NCBI GenBank assembly: GCA_003508835.1
Contig: PUFA01000223.1
Coordinates: forward strand, 806,001 to 870,000
DNA length: 64,000 bases
Source of the DNA: Eonycteris spelaea
Taxonomy: Eukaryota; Chordata; Mammalia; Chiroptera; Pteropodidae
Direction of reading: 5' to 3'
The position numbers were made by a program, and so were the translations under genes. Below, one piece after another: positions 46,201 to 55,000 of this stretch; the stretch's first letter is position 1; the number at the start of each line of letters is the position of its first letter. A model generated the notes under the pieces. It searched no databases and was not told the origin of the DNA. It saw nothing but the letters and a program-made list of their open reading frames with translations.

Positions 46201-49200
46201 TGGAACACAGTGCCGCTCGGGGCTGGTGCGGAGGCAGAGAAGCCGGACGCCTCGTGCACCCGGCGGGTCGTGACAGGGCGACCTGCCATCGCCACGCGGC
46301 CCCACGGCCGTGCGCCTGGGCGTCAGCGCCAGAGGGCGGACGCCGGTGTCCACGGTGTTCCGCACACGAGGTTCGTAGGGGCTTCGCTCGTGAGCCCCCC
46401 ACGGCAGGCAGCCCGGGCGTCCTGCGATGGGTGAGGCGCCGAGCCGGACGGCAGCCGGGGGCTCCAGACGGTGGGGAAGGGAAAAGCCCAGCCCCGAAGT
46501 CTTGACCCCGTTTGCAAAATGCTCTTGAGGTGACGGAACTGCAGCGTGGAGCACAGGCCAGCAGTCGCCAGGCGTTGAGGAGGGGCCGCAGAGGGACGTG
46601 CGGTGATGGAAGGCCAGCAGGACGTGGGCTGTGTCTCGATGTCTGCTGTGACGTCACGCTGCAGTGTTGCTTGGGGGAAGCCGAGTAAAGGGCACGCAGG
46701 ACGTCTCCACTGTTTCTTACAGTTGCGTGTGAATCTTCATTATCTCAAAAAGTTTAAAAGAGGAAAAAGGTCCAACATCAGGCGTCGGGACCACAATAAG
46801 TAGCTCAGCATGGGGACGAGGAGAGGGGATCGGGGTTCGACTGACTCAGCGGTACTAGGGGAGGCCGAGTGCTCGGGGGCCGGGCCGGGCCAGCTCAGGC
46901 GGGCTCAAGGTCCCTCAGGGCCCCGGCCGGCCCACGCTGCAGCCCTCTGGCCAGTCACAGGCCCTAGGCCTTTGAGATGCCCCTGGTCTGACCCTCTGTC
47001 TACAGGCGAGGAGGGCAGGCCTGGCGGGGGTGGGGCGGGGCTTAGGGTCCCGCAGCTGGTAGAGGAGTCAGGGCCCAGGACATCCCAGGTCTCCGGACTC
47101 CCCAGCTGGAGCTCCTGGTTCCTCCCAGACCAGCGTCCCTCTCCAGGGACAGTGGACCAGTCACCTAGACGGAGCAGGACCAGGAGGCCCGGTGTTCCCA
47201 CAGTCATGTGCAGGGGCTCAGGTACCTTGTCATCTAGTGGGGAATGGGCTGTCGCCAGCGCCGAGGCTTAAGCAAACTCGATTTAGCCAGAACTTAAAAT
47301 GAAGGGAATCATCACGTCAACGTTCTGTTTTGTTTTTCTGCATAGAGTGAAGAGCTCTGCCCTTCGACTTGGTCCTCAGCTTGGGGGTGGGCGGGGCGGG
47401 TGCTCTTCCCCCCTCCCCCGCACGCACCCTGACGTCTCCAATTACGTGGCTTTACCCTGCTTTGGTTGAGAATGTCGGGGTGAGCTCCTTGGACCTCCCC
47501 CGCTTTGGCAGTGGGGACCAGAGCGTGGGCTCGGGGTCTGCAGTTGGAGGCCGGTTTCTCTCGGGTAGAGCGAGAACTGTCACTGAGGACGCGCGATGTG
47601 TGTGGCCACCGTGGGCGCGGTCCGCTGGCCGGGGCAGGCCGCGTGAACCCTGGGGGTTGGGGGCGCTTCAGAGCAGCCCCGCGGCACAGGTTTACGGAAG
47701 GTGTCGGTGTGGTTTCATTTTTATGTGGACACGACTTTCACATAGGTTCCCTTCCTGGGACGTTTGTCACCTGCTTTGCATGAAATAGGACGGGACCGCT
47801 TCTCTTACAGGACGGAGAACACGCCGATGATCGCCGGCCTCGGGAAGGTGAGCCTCGGTGCCCGCTGCGGAGGACGCAGCACCGCACGCGGCGCCCTGAC
47901 GCGGCGCGGGGTCCCCCCACAGCGAGCAGCCGCCACGCCAGCGCCGTCCCGCAGCCTGACCGGCTCTGACGCGGCCTGCCTGGGGCCAGCGTCAGGTCCC
48001 ACAGGCTGAGGGCTCAGCCCCGCCAGACGCGCGCCCCACGCTTCAGACTCGGCCCATGTCCGGGTCGTCGCCCGCACCTCCGATCCCCCAGCTGTCCGCT
48101 GGAGGTCCCCACGAGCCCCTCGGGTTGACTTAGTTGGCTAGAGCAGCTCACAGAACTCAGAGAAGCGACTCACTGCCTGGGTCACAGGTTTACTGTAGAA
48201 GGACGTGATCGAGGGGACGGGAACCCCTGAACCTCCGCCTGGAAGTGACGCGTGGAGGGAGGGGTGCGGGCACCGCCGCACCGCCGACCCCGGACCCCGG
48301 ACGCCCTGCCCCCGGGTCACAGAGGCTTCGACCGTCACCGACTCCACGTCCAGCCCTCTCCCCTCTGCAGAATGAGGGGCGGTGGATTGAGGGATTTCCC
48401 GTCACCCGGGACGTCCGAGGGGGTTAGGGCCCTCTCGGAGCCCGGGCCCAACGCCAGGCACTAGAGCAGCAGGCGCCCAGGGGCCTGAGGGTCCCGGAGC
48501 CCCGCGCCAGGCCCCGGGGCAGAGGCCAGCGTCTGCTGTCACCTCACCGTCGGTCTCCCCGGCAGCTCTGCTGGGCGGCCAGCGCCTTGGGGAGACCGTG
48601 CTCGTGACCCCGGCCGGTGGACCGACACGAGACGTGCAGCCCGAGGCCTGGGAGTGGGCTGCGCGCTGAGCGGAAGGGGAAGCTGTGTCCGGTCCCCTGT
48701 GAGGCGTGCGGGACGCGGCAGCAGAGCGCCCGGGCTGCCGGTGCGCGCCGTCCCCTGCACCCCGCCCCCTGCACCCCGCCCCCTGCACCCCGTCGCTCCC
48801 CTGCCCTGAGCCCCGCCCGTGGTGGCAGCTTCCTAAAGAGATTCCTCTTCATGGGTGGCCCACCTGACCCCAGCGCCTCCCAGCCCCTCAGGGGCCCCTC
48901 CCTGCCCCCGGCCTGCACCTGGGCCCCGAGCCTCGGACTCCATCGTCCACTCGGGGACACACGCCGTCCCCTCCACACTCTCTTTGTCCAGTCTGGCCCT
49001 GGCACACGCCCGCCCACTCAGGCCATGCCAGGTCGCTGCTGGCTTTTAGCCCTCCCCGGTGTTCCCTGAGGGGCCCCTGCTGCTGTCCCCTGCTGCGCAG
49101 CCTCGCGCTCTCTGCCAGAACGTCCCCCAGCCTTTGAAAGTGCCCTTCACAGTCCACACCCCTCCAGCATCCCCTGCGCTTTGCTGCCGCAGCGGCGGCC

Positions 49201-52200
49201 TGACACTCGCCCTGCCCTCCCGTCTTGACCAGTGTCGCCGCCTGTCCCTCTGCCACAGCTGGCTGAGCCGCCTTTGCGTGGCTGCCCTGGGACACTTTAC
49301 TCTCTGGCTTGCTTCCCCTGGTCCTCCTCACCTGTCCTCTGGTCCCCAGGGCCACCCCAGCCTGCTCTCCACAGTGGCTCCCTGGAGCCCAGACCCCAGC
49401 CTGTGCTCAGGTCTCTGACCTTGACATCTCAGGGCAGGTCCTGACTCTCCTGGGAGACTCATGTCCCCACCTGCTTACTCGACATTTCCTCTTGGTTCAC
49501 AGTGTCCCGCCACCTCCATCATTCCCCTCTCTCCCCGTGACACCTCCCGCCATCCAGGTTCGCACCTCAAAATCTAGGAGGTGCCCTTGATCCTGCCCCT
49601 GACCCCTGCACCTGATTCAGCAGCTAGGCCTGTCCTTCCCGTCTCCACAACAGCGGGGAGCTGTCTCTTGTCTGTTGCCACAGCCGCCAACTACCCAGTC
49701 ACCCCCCTTCTTTTACTGACACCTGCTCGTCTCCCATTCCCCACACGGCGTCCAGAATGACGGGGAAACGTGCACATCATCCATCCCGCCTGTTCTCAGA
49801 CTCCGGGGCCTGTGCCCTGTTGCACGTGGCTCAGGGCCCACCTGCCACCAGGGCCTCCAGGGCCCTGTCCCCTCCCTTTGTCCTAGGAGCGCCCTCACCC
49901 TTCCCTCCACCGTGACGTTGCTGGCTGCGTGCCACCTCCACGCCCCCGCTGCCCCGCGACGGTGGCCTGCAGAGTGGTTCCCCTCTCCACTCGTGTGTCC
50001 TGTCTCTGAAGGGACGGGACGTGCCTCGCGGGCTGAGGGTCTTTTGGTCTTAACGTGCTGTGGCATCTCTGGTGCCTGGCGGTGTCAGGAAGTGTCTCAT
50101 AAAGTAAGTTTCTGTGGAAGAGGGCAGGTGACACATGGCCCTGTCACAGGGTCACTCGAGAAGTACTGTGATGTTGCAGAAAGCGAGCAGTTTAAGGAAT
50201 GTCCCCTCTGTCAGGAATTGTCCCCTCCGCTCCTGAAAGCCTGCGCGCTCCTTCACGATAACGGAACGCTTTCTCCCGCCGCGGCCTTCCTGTGTTCCAG
50301 GCCGCTGAGCTGGTGACCGAGAACTGCGAGGCTTACGAGGCCCACATGCGGGACGTTCGGGACTACCTGGAGGAGCGGCTGGTGGTGAGTGCCGCCGGCA
50401 GCCCGGGGCCCTGTCTGCTGCGGCCCGCGAGCAGTGCGGACGGGGGCGTGCGGCCTGGGGTTTGATTGCACGGGACGAGGGGTGCTGTGCGGACTGCAGG
50501 CCCGCGCCCGGGGACCCTGGGGACAACCCAGGTCACGAGCGAAGAGGGAAGAATTAAATGACAAGCCGTAGCTGAGTCAGGAACCCCGCAGGGGGATTAC
50601 CTTCCTCACGGCCTCAGGGGTGACTCGGTGACTCGTGACCGGGTGCCGCAGGCATTCGGAATTTTTTTCTCCTAATTAGTTGGCTTTCCGTCCTCAGCCC
50701 CTACCTGAGACAGGCAGATGCGCATCAACGAGATCGGGTTTAGTGTTAAGGTTGAGGTTTTGTTTCCCAGCAGAGTCTAAAGTTCGAACAGCTGGAGAGG
50801 GGTGGGGCAGGGTGGGGTGCTCCGAAGCCATCAGTGGGTGTTTCCTTGATTTTCAGGCTGAATTTGGTAAGAAAGTTCATCTCAACAGCCAGTTTCCCGG
50901 GACCGAGCGACTGCCCAACACATGCAACTTCTCCATCCGGGGACCCCAGCTGCAAGGTGACAACCGTCTCCTCCTGGTCTCCCCAGTGCCGGGGGGGGAC
51001 GTGGGAGCAGGGTCGGCAGCTGTCGCGTGCTGGGCCGGGGCCCCTGCCTGCTCCTTGCTCTGGGAGGTGCCGGTGGCCGGGGGGCCTGAGCGAGCCCCAT
51101 CTGCAGGGCACAGCGCCTTCTCAGATGACAAGGCCATTGCCTAGTTTGTCGTCCTGGGTGTGTTCGGACCTTAGAGACACCTGGGGTGGCGGCACCCCCT
51201 TAACGACACCTGGGGTTGCGGCGCGCCCTCTCTGGGGCGGAAGCGGGCCTCTGCCTCCTGCTCCCCAGCCGTGGGAAGCCAGGCCCCCGCCCCCCTCCTT
51301 CTGGGGGCAGACTCCGTGTTCAGTGACGACCTGTGTGAATTTCGCTGTGACAGGCTCTCGTCGAGCCTGCGTTCCTCCGTTTGTTGCTTCCACCCCTGCC
51401 TGTGGGAGGAGGCAGGGGCCCCTTCTGGCAGCTCCCAGGCGTCTCCGTTTAGAAGACGCAGGTGGAGATGTGCCCGTTGTTGCCGGGACAAGCTAGGAGG
51501 CGAGGCGGCCGATCGGACCCTGGCGTCTCACCAGGCGGTTGGCTGGAAACAGCATTAGTCGGGGACGGGGGGTGTGCAGCGCCTGCGTCTCTGCAGCCGG
51601 GTGGGGGGGACCTCGGTCTGGATGCTGCTGTGGTTTCTCACCGCGCTGAGGGACCCGTGTGCTGGGCTCCGTCAGGTGCCCTGAGGTCGGGGGCAGGGGT
51701 GGGGACGGGGCCTCGGGGCCTGCAGAGAGGAGAGGCCCGGGGTGGGGGGACGGGCGGGGCAGGTCGGGCCCCCTGCACCCTCCTCAGGCCACGTGCACTC
51801 TCTCCTCAGGCCGCCTGGTGCTGGCGCAGTGCAGGACGCTGCTGGCCAGCGTGGGGGCTGCGTGCCACTCGGACCACGGGGACCGGTGAGTGCTCTCCAG
51901 GGCATGGCCATGCCCACTGGGCCTGGGCCTGCACGGAGCCGTGCAGCCTGGCGGGGACATGGGAAGGGGCCAGTCACGTAGAAAGCCTCTGCGGGCCCTG
52001 AGCTGGGGGCAGAGGCTGCGGCCTGACGCAGGGCCGCACTCAGCCAGGAGGGGATCAGCAGCGTGGGGCAGGCCGGGGTGGGCAGGGCTGGCGCAGCAGG
52101 GTCACTCTGTCCCCAGGAAGGCGGGGCTCCCTCGGGGATGTGACACAGCCGCGGCGCGGGCGGGGCGGTGGGGGTGGCCGGCCCGGGGGCGGTGGTGGGC

Positions 52201-53990
52201 CACACCAGGCGGAGGCACGGGCGTTGGGCACTTACAGCAGGAGAATGGCTTGCTGGGGCGGCGGGGTGGGGGGGTGGCAGCAGCCCTGGACGAGGCAGCC
52301 CGGGCTTCCGGAGAGCAGAGACGCACACGTGACCAGTGACAGGCTGTCCGGGGCCAGCTGGGACTCTGCCGAGCACGTGTGGCCTGGACGGGGCAGTGCC
52401 CGGCAGCGGTAGCACTGTGCAGAGGGCGGGAGGGGCCAGGGGCCTGACGGCACAGCCGAGTCCCCGTCAGGGGCACCGAGGCCAGGCCAGCCGCAGTGCA
52501 GAGGGGGCGCGTGGGGCTGTCCCTTACCGCCGCTGACGGGCTGCCCGCCACAGCCCTCGGGGAACCGAAGGGCCCATCAGCCAGGAAGCGCGCAGAGCGG
52601 TCGAGCCAGCAGGTGCCGTCTGCAGCCAGCTGCCACAGAGGTGGGGGCGGGGAGGAGGAGGGGCTGGCAGCACAGCTCAGAGGGCTGAGTGTCCGGTGTG
52701 GCCCACACGATGATGAGAGGAGAATGTCACTGCCCAGCCTGGTCCTGTCTTACTTGTGACAAGACAGGCCACAGGGGACTCTGGCTCAGACACTCTGTGA
52801 CTGGAGGTGGTGCAGGGCACCCCCTTCCACCTGGCCTGCATCGGGGGGCATTGGTCTGGGCGCCTTTCAGACACTGTAACCCCGACAGCACAGGCCACCA
52901 CGCTGACGTGCCCACGGCCCGTGAAGGCGGACCGTGAACGCAGGGCCATGCTTGGGGATTGGGGGTCCACCGTGAGCCTCACGTGACCCAGCTCAGAGCC
53001 CCTTGCAAGGATAAACGGGGGGGACCCCGTGTACATGGGGCCCTGTGCTGAGTGCCGTGAAACCCGACAGGCACGCCACAGCCTCATGCTGTGCGTGTGT
53101 GTGCACGTGTATGTGTACGTGTGTGCACACAGATGTACATGTGTAAATGTGCATGTGTGCACGTGTGTGTGCGTGTGCATGCGCAGCTCTGAGATCTGGA
53201 AGCCTGTACCCTGGGGCTAGTCTTGCCAGACACAGTGCCAGAAGACTGTGCTCCCGGGGCAGAGGGTCTGGCCTCCCTACCTTGGGGAGCACCCAGCCCC
53301 AGAGGGCCCGGGGTGGGAGAGCAAGGGAGGATGGGGTACATCTGCAGGGGGCAGAGCCTGCTGGGACCAGACAAGCCATGTCTCTCCCCTGTGTCCCTCC
53401 CCGTGCCCCTCCCCCGTGTCCTCCCCCATGCCCACTCCCATGTCCCCTCCCCGCGTCCCTCCCCGCGTCCTCCTGTGTCCCTCCCCGTGTCCCCCCCGTG
53501 TCCATCCCCCATGTCCCCCCCCGTGTCCATCCCCATGTCCCTCCCCCGTGCTCCTCCCCCGTGTCCTCCCCATGCCCACCCCCACGTCCCCTCCCGCGTC
53601 CCTCCCCTGCGTCCTCCTGTGTCCCTCCCCCATGCCCCTCCCCCGTGTCCCTCCCCCGCGTCCTCCCCTGTGTCCCTCCCCCATGCCCTCCCCCGTGTCC
53701 TCCCCCATGCCCACCCCCATGTCCCCTCCCCGCGTCCCTCCCCCGCGTCCTCCTGTGTCCCTCCCCCGTGTCCCCCCCATGCCCCTCCCCCGTGCCCCTC
53801 CCCCGTGCCCTCTGATGCTGGTGTGTCACCCTGCAGGCCGTCCCCGGTGCTGCTGAGCTGTGGCGTCCCCTTCGACGTGGCCCAGAACGCACTCCGGCTC
53901 AGCGTGGGCCGCGGCACCACCAAGGCTGAAGTGGACCTCGTGGTCCAGGACCTTAAGCAGGCGGTGGCCCGGCTGGAGGGCCAGGCCTAG
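28159..53990 (+). CDS. SCLY: SCLY, selenocysteine lyase (all twelve coding exons)
   Basis: Twelve exons match mammalian SCLY (445 residues in human) from the start Met to the last Ala. The enzyme is a cytosolic PLP-dependent, class V aminotransferase-fold dimer that converts L-selenocysteine to L-alanine and selenium, feeding selenophosphate synthesis. Visible motifs are [12 protein letters not shown] near the N-terminus, [25 protein letters not shown], the PLP-lysine motif IVGHK (exon 6) and the active-site cysteine in ACHSDHGD (exon 11, Cys375 in rodents). All splice sites are GT-AG. As written the frame is broken twice: exon 3 is 91 bases instead of 101 and meets TGA at 34616, and exon 6 is 164 instead of 165. 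Exons after these are well conserved, which argues against long-standing loss. Confidence 0.96.
28248..30593 (+). other. SCLY: SCLY intron 1
   Basis: The first ~650 bases belong to the CpG island. The rest is mixed sequence with an L2-like 'ccagttctcagtgctgctg' region near 29890-30180 and a GT repeat at 30246-30267. No gene is seen. Confidence 0.65.
30594..30706 (+). CDS. SCLY: SCLY exon 2
   Basis: Acceptor ctgcag ends at 30593; donor GTAATT starts at 30707. It reads (R)[18 protein letters not shown] then [19 protein letters not shown], the conserved N-terminal segment of the NifS/SCLY fold. 113 bases, phase 2 in and phase 1 out, in frame throughout. Confidence 0.95.
31465..31690 (-). mobile_element. 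LINE-1 3' end
   Basis: It begins in a T/A-rich tail (ttttattttttaaaataaaa) and continues with 'agttacagttgacatacagt', a typical LINE-1 3' UTR word read from the antisense strand. Confidence 0.7.
32170..32460 (+). mobile_element. Possible LINE-1 3' fragment
   Basis: 'cctcgctcataaccgtgaag' followed by 'ccctcagtgtccttcagcgg' resembles the 'aatagccaaaaact...atgtccatcaa' part of LINE-1 ORF2/3' ends, heavily diverged. Confidence 0.35.
34575..34665 (+). CDS. SCLY: SCLY exon 3, ten bases short with premature stop
   Basis: Acceptor tcctcaag ends at 34574; donor GTAAAC starts at 34666. It begins (G)[13 protein letters not shown] and meets TGA at 34616-34618. In the shifted frame it then reads [15 protein letters not shown], the conserved substrate-site segment. 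The exon is 91 bases; the expected length from human is 101. About ten bases coding for the 'ESLAK-M' stretch are missing. One 10-base gap between AAC and TGATT plus two substitutions explains the sequence, as does a nine-base loss plus one further base. Confidence 0.92.
34724..34860 (-). mobile_element. LINE-1 3' end with 22-base poly(T)
   Basis: T22 at 34724-34745 is the complement of a poly(A) tail. It is followed by 'cccattagttccaggtgcct', similar to a LINE-1 3' UTR. The long pure tract suggests a fairly recent insertion, starting 58 bases after the exon 3 donor. Confidence 0.55.
35160..36330 (+). mobile_element. Degraded LINE-1 ORF2 fragment
   Basis: 'ctgcatttctacacacagcg' and 'gaatacctaggaactacatc' correspond to the late reverse-transcriptase region of ORF2. 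'aaggaaaagatcgataactt' and following A-rich sequence correspond to the C-terminal part. Multiple frame breaks; non-functional. Confidence 0.6.
37560..38000 (-). mobile_element. LINE-1 3' fragment
   Basis: Words such as 'gcttgctgggtcagagcgtt' and 'gtccccaccagcgctgggg' fit the antisense of an old LINE-1 3' region ('gctgggtcaaagggtatg...cccaccagcagtg'). Confidence 0.5.
38261..38438 (+). CDS. SCLY: SCLY exon 4
   Basis: Acceptor ctctctgcag ends at 38260; donor GTGAGT starts at 38439. It reads [16 protein letters not shown] at the start and [15 protein letters not shown] near the end. 178 bases, phase 0 in and phase 1 out; one codon shorter than human inside a variable loop, in frame. Confidence 0.95.
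38439..40596 (+). other. SCLY: SCLY intron 4
   Basis: A 2.2 kb intron with an antisense LINE-1 3' fragment at 39440-39830. Nothing else is recognised. Confidence 0.65.
39440..39830 (-). mobile_element. LINE-1 3' fragment
   Basis: 'gtctttgtgactgacttctc', 'ttcaaggtccacccgcgtgt' and 'ttgttcacccactcatcagc' follow the antisense of old LINE-1 3' UTRs in the right order. Confidence 0.65.
40597..40724 (+). CDS. SCLY: SCLY exon 5
   Basis: Acceptor tgcctcag ends at 40596; donor GTGAGT starts at 40725. It reads (A)[17 protein letters not shown] then ILAAIRP and [15 protein letters not shown], including the conserved ANNETG motif. 128 bases, phase 1 in, phase 0 out, in frame. A second possible donor (GTAGCC, 40729) lies four bases further in; see findings. 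Confidence 0.95.
40905..41068 (+). CDS. SCLY: SCLY exon 6 with PLP lysine, one base short
   Basis: Acceptor gctgcag ends at 40904; donor GTGCGT starts at 41069. The main frame reads [36 protein letters not shown] and DFLTIVGHK, where the last Lys forms the PLP Schiff base. The start reads CCCATCCCGAG where the conserved P-V/I-P-E needs twelve bases (CCC ATC CCC GAG). The exon is 164 bases against 165 expected, so one C is missing within 40905-40913. Confidence 0.93.
41069..41989 (+). other. SCLY: SCLY intron 6
   Basis: A 0.9 kb intron of GC-rich unique sequence. Nothing to report. The 180-base intron 5 (40725-40904) is likewise plain. Confidence 0.7.
41990..42096 (+). CDS. SCLY: SCLY exon 7
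   Basis: Acceptor cctttcag ends at 41989; donor GTAAGG starts at 42097. It reads [19 protein letters not shown] then [16 protein letters not shown], the strongly conserved segment after the PLP lysine. 107 bases, phase 0 in, phase 2 out. Confidence 0.96.
42430..46180 (+). mobile_element. LINE-1, long degraded sense copy
   Basis: The order follows an old LINE-1. ORF1-end-like sequence reads 'taaaccgaaagaaatccatg' at 42903. The ORF2 endonuclease region reads 'tgctgtctataagaaact' near 43675 and 'gggtcagtccaccaagaaga' at 43849. Reverse-transcriptase words follow at 44800-45520, and C-terminal words such as 'agaaaatgggcaaaagacac' at 46076. Several internal deletions shorten it well below 6 kb and stops are frequent. 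Non-functional. Confidence 0.85.
46985..47140. mobile_element. MIR-like fragment
   Basis: 'ctgtctacaggcgaggagg' then 'tcccgcagctggtagaggag' and 'cccaggtctccggactcccc' resemble the MIR/L2 3' pattern (tttacagatgaggaaactg...cacagctagtaag...cccaggtctgtctgactcc). Confidence 0.55.
47811..47847 (+). CDS. SCLY: SCLY exon 8 (37 bp)
   Basis: Acceptor ttctcttacag ends at 47810; donor GTGAGC starts at 47848. It completes a Gly codon and reads [12 protein letters not shown], identical to human as recalled. Phase 2 in, phase 0 out. Confidence 0.94.
48080..48240. mobile_element. Possible retroviral LTR-like fragment
   Basis: 'agagcagctcacagaactca' and 'caggtttactgtagaaggac' resemble words in old mammalian LTRs. 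There is no coding sequence and no clear ends. Family not assigned. Confidence 0.3.
48753..48792. repeat. 14 bp tandem repeat, about three copies
   Basis: The unit ccctgcaccccgcc is repeated nearly perfectly 2.9 times. Confidence 0.9.
49580..50060. mobile_element. L2-like LINE fragment
   Basis: 'tccccacacggcgtccagaa' then 'caggaagtgtc'-type sequence after 'cacctgccaccagggcctcc' recall an old L2 copy, opposite in orientation to the one at 19900. Assignment from memory. Confidence 0.35.
50301..50384 (+). CDS. SCLY: SCLY exon 9
   Basis: Acceptor tgtgttccag ends at 50300; donor GTGAGT starts at 50385. It reads [18 protein letters not shown] then [10 protein letters not shown]. 84 bases, phase 0 on both sides. 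The last residue is Val (GTG) where human has Glu, leaving GTG directly before GTGAGT. Confidence 0.95.
50385..50856 (+). other. SCLY: SCLY intron 9
   Basis: 0.47 kb, unique sequence. No feature seen. Confidence 0.7.
50857..50956 (+). CDS. SCLY: SCLY exon 10
   Basis: Acceptor gattttcag ends at 50856; donor GTGACA starts at 50957, a weak donor. It reads [15 protein letters not shown] then [18 protein letters not shown]. 100 bases, phase 0 in, phase 1 out. One residue shorter than human near GQKR, in frame. Confidence 0.95.
50957..51809 (+). other. SCLY: SCLY intron 10
   Basis: 0.85 kb, GC-rich. No repeat or gene seen. Confidence 0.7.
51810..51885 (+). CDS. SCLY: SCLY exon 11 with active-site cysteine
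   Basis: Acceptor tctctcctcag ends at 51809; donor GTGAGT starts at 51886. It reads (G)[17 protein letters not shown] then CHSDHGD(R). The Cys of ACHSDHG is the catalytic residue that takes the selenium from selenocysteine (Cys375 in rat). 76 bases, phase 1 in, phase 2 out. Confidence 0.95.
53090..53186. repeat. Degenerate (GT)n / TGTGCA repeat
   Basis: Alternating purine-pyrimidine sequence built on GTGT, GTAT, GTGCA and GTACA. It could adopt Z-DNA. Confidence 0.85.
53385..53811. repeat. Pyrimidine-rich minisatellite in last SCLY intron
   Basis: About 430 bases made of variants of gtgtccctcccc, catgcccctcccc and cgcgtcctcc. These are arranged in a longer repeating order around ccccatgcccacccccatgt (first seen at 53428, again at 53567 and 53704). 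One strand is nearly all pyrimidine apart from G of GTG/CGC/ATG. It ends 25 bases before the last exon. The reading frames through it are repeat artefacts. Confidence 0.9.
53837..53990 (+). CDS. SCLY: SCLY exon 12, terminal coding exon
   Basis: Acceptor caccctgcag ends at 53836, with a possible branch point in tctgatg at 53811-53817. It reads (R)[18 protein letters not shown] then [16 protein letters not shown] and ends LEGQA with TAG at 53988-53990. In frame and close to human. Confidence 0.96.
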
Positions 53991-54975
53991 TGCCACCTCG
54001 CGAGAAGCCCCACCCACGGCTGTCCTGGGGTGGGGGGGCTCCTTTTTTTTCTTTTGGGGAAAGTGTCATCTTTATTTTTTAATTTTTTTTCCTCCCGTAG
54101 TTAGACTTCTTTCTGTCCCCACGTATTTGACTCACCTTACCCTGGCCACCTCCTCCTCCCCCGGGAGGTCCATTTTGGCCTGAGTGTCTGAGCACAGTGA
54201 CCGAGCACGGTGACTCAGTCCGGTCCGAGTGCCCCCTCCCCTCCCGCATGCGGGTCTGCTGGGCGCACAGCCCCCACGGGCACCCACAGGCCCAGGACAC
54301 ACCTGCAGAGACTGTCGCCCTCGTGCGCACAGTGGTGCTGGTCCAAGTCCAGGCTGGACCACACCGCCCTCTAGGAAGGGATGAGCCTGTCCCAGCCCCC
54401 ATCCTGGAAGATGGCATTTTATCTAGATAGAATCCTGGCCCTCGTCATGCCTTGTCAGTTGCTGTCATGAAATAGGAAACCTGGGTTTTCACTGCAATCG
54501 TGGCCCCCCCGTCCCCATGCGTGTCACAGGGGGTCGGCTCGCCCCGTGTCCTCACCTTCCGGACAGTCAGCCCTGCTCACTGCTCCGGGGTCCCCCCTTC
54601 CCGTCCTGCCCGTCACTAGGCTGCGGCCACTCTGCACCTCCACACGCAGCCACCAGCCCTCCCACCTTCCCCCGTTGGCTCCTTTACTCAGGGTCTCAGC
54701 GACATGGGGCTGCCAGGGCCTGGGTGACTCTGGGTCGTTCCGGGTGGGAAGCTGGTTCGTCCCATCAGCTGTCACCTTAACTCCATCTGCAGGATTCCTT
54801 ACTGTCACAAGTGCTGTGTGCCATTCTGATCCACATCAAATGTCATGTCATAGGACGTATTTACATAGGAATGACTTTTTAATGGAATGATAATTTTAAC
54901 GTGTGGTTTTAAGGAGCGAACAACTACACAATTACACAATTATCAGGAATTAAACTAATGAAATATCTCAGTGCT
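53991..54975 (+). other. SCLY: SCLY 3' untranslated region (probable)
   Basis: From the stop codon to just past ATTAAA at 54949-54954. It includes a T/A-rich stretch near 54040-54090. The end is inferred from the poly(A) signal only. Confidence 0.5.
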
Positions 54976-55000
54976 CATATTGGGTGTTTGTGGCTCTTCT
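54949..55000 (+). terminator. SCLY: Candidate SCLY poly(A) signal
   Basis: ATTAAA at 54949-54954 is followed after about 25 bases by ttgggtgtttgtggctcttc, a GT-rich downstream element. No AATAAA is present between the stop and 56000. Confidence 0.5.

Larger units (their letters stand above)
42097..47810 (+). other. SCLY: SCLY intron 7 with large LINE-1
   Basis: At 5.7 kb this is the largest SCLY intron. A degraded sense LINE-1 fills most of it (42430-46180). The right part carries a MIR-like piece (46985-47140) and GC-rich unique sequence. Confidence 0.7.
47848..50300 (+). other. SCLY: SCLY intron 8
   Basis: A 2.5 kb GC-rich intron. It holds an LTR-like fragment (48080-48240), a 14 bp tandem repeat (48753-48792) and an L2-like fragment (49580-50060). 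Confidence 0.65.
51886..53836 (+). other. SCLY: SCLY intron 11
   Basis: A 1.95 kb intron. The left 1.2 kb is GC-rich unique sequence. The right part holds a GT-rich stretch (53090-53186) and the minisatellite (53385-53811). Confidence 0.7.

Noticed and set aside
53385..53811. CRISPR-like array
   Set aside because: Repeats are contiguous and degenerate with no unique spacers, in a mammalian intron.
52993..53923. His/Gly-rich open frames of ~280-300 residues on the minus strand
   Set aside because: The G-H-G-G repeats are translations of the minisatellite at 53385-53811, open in several frames at once.
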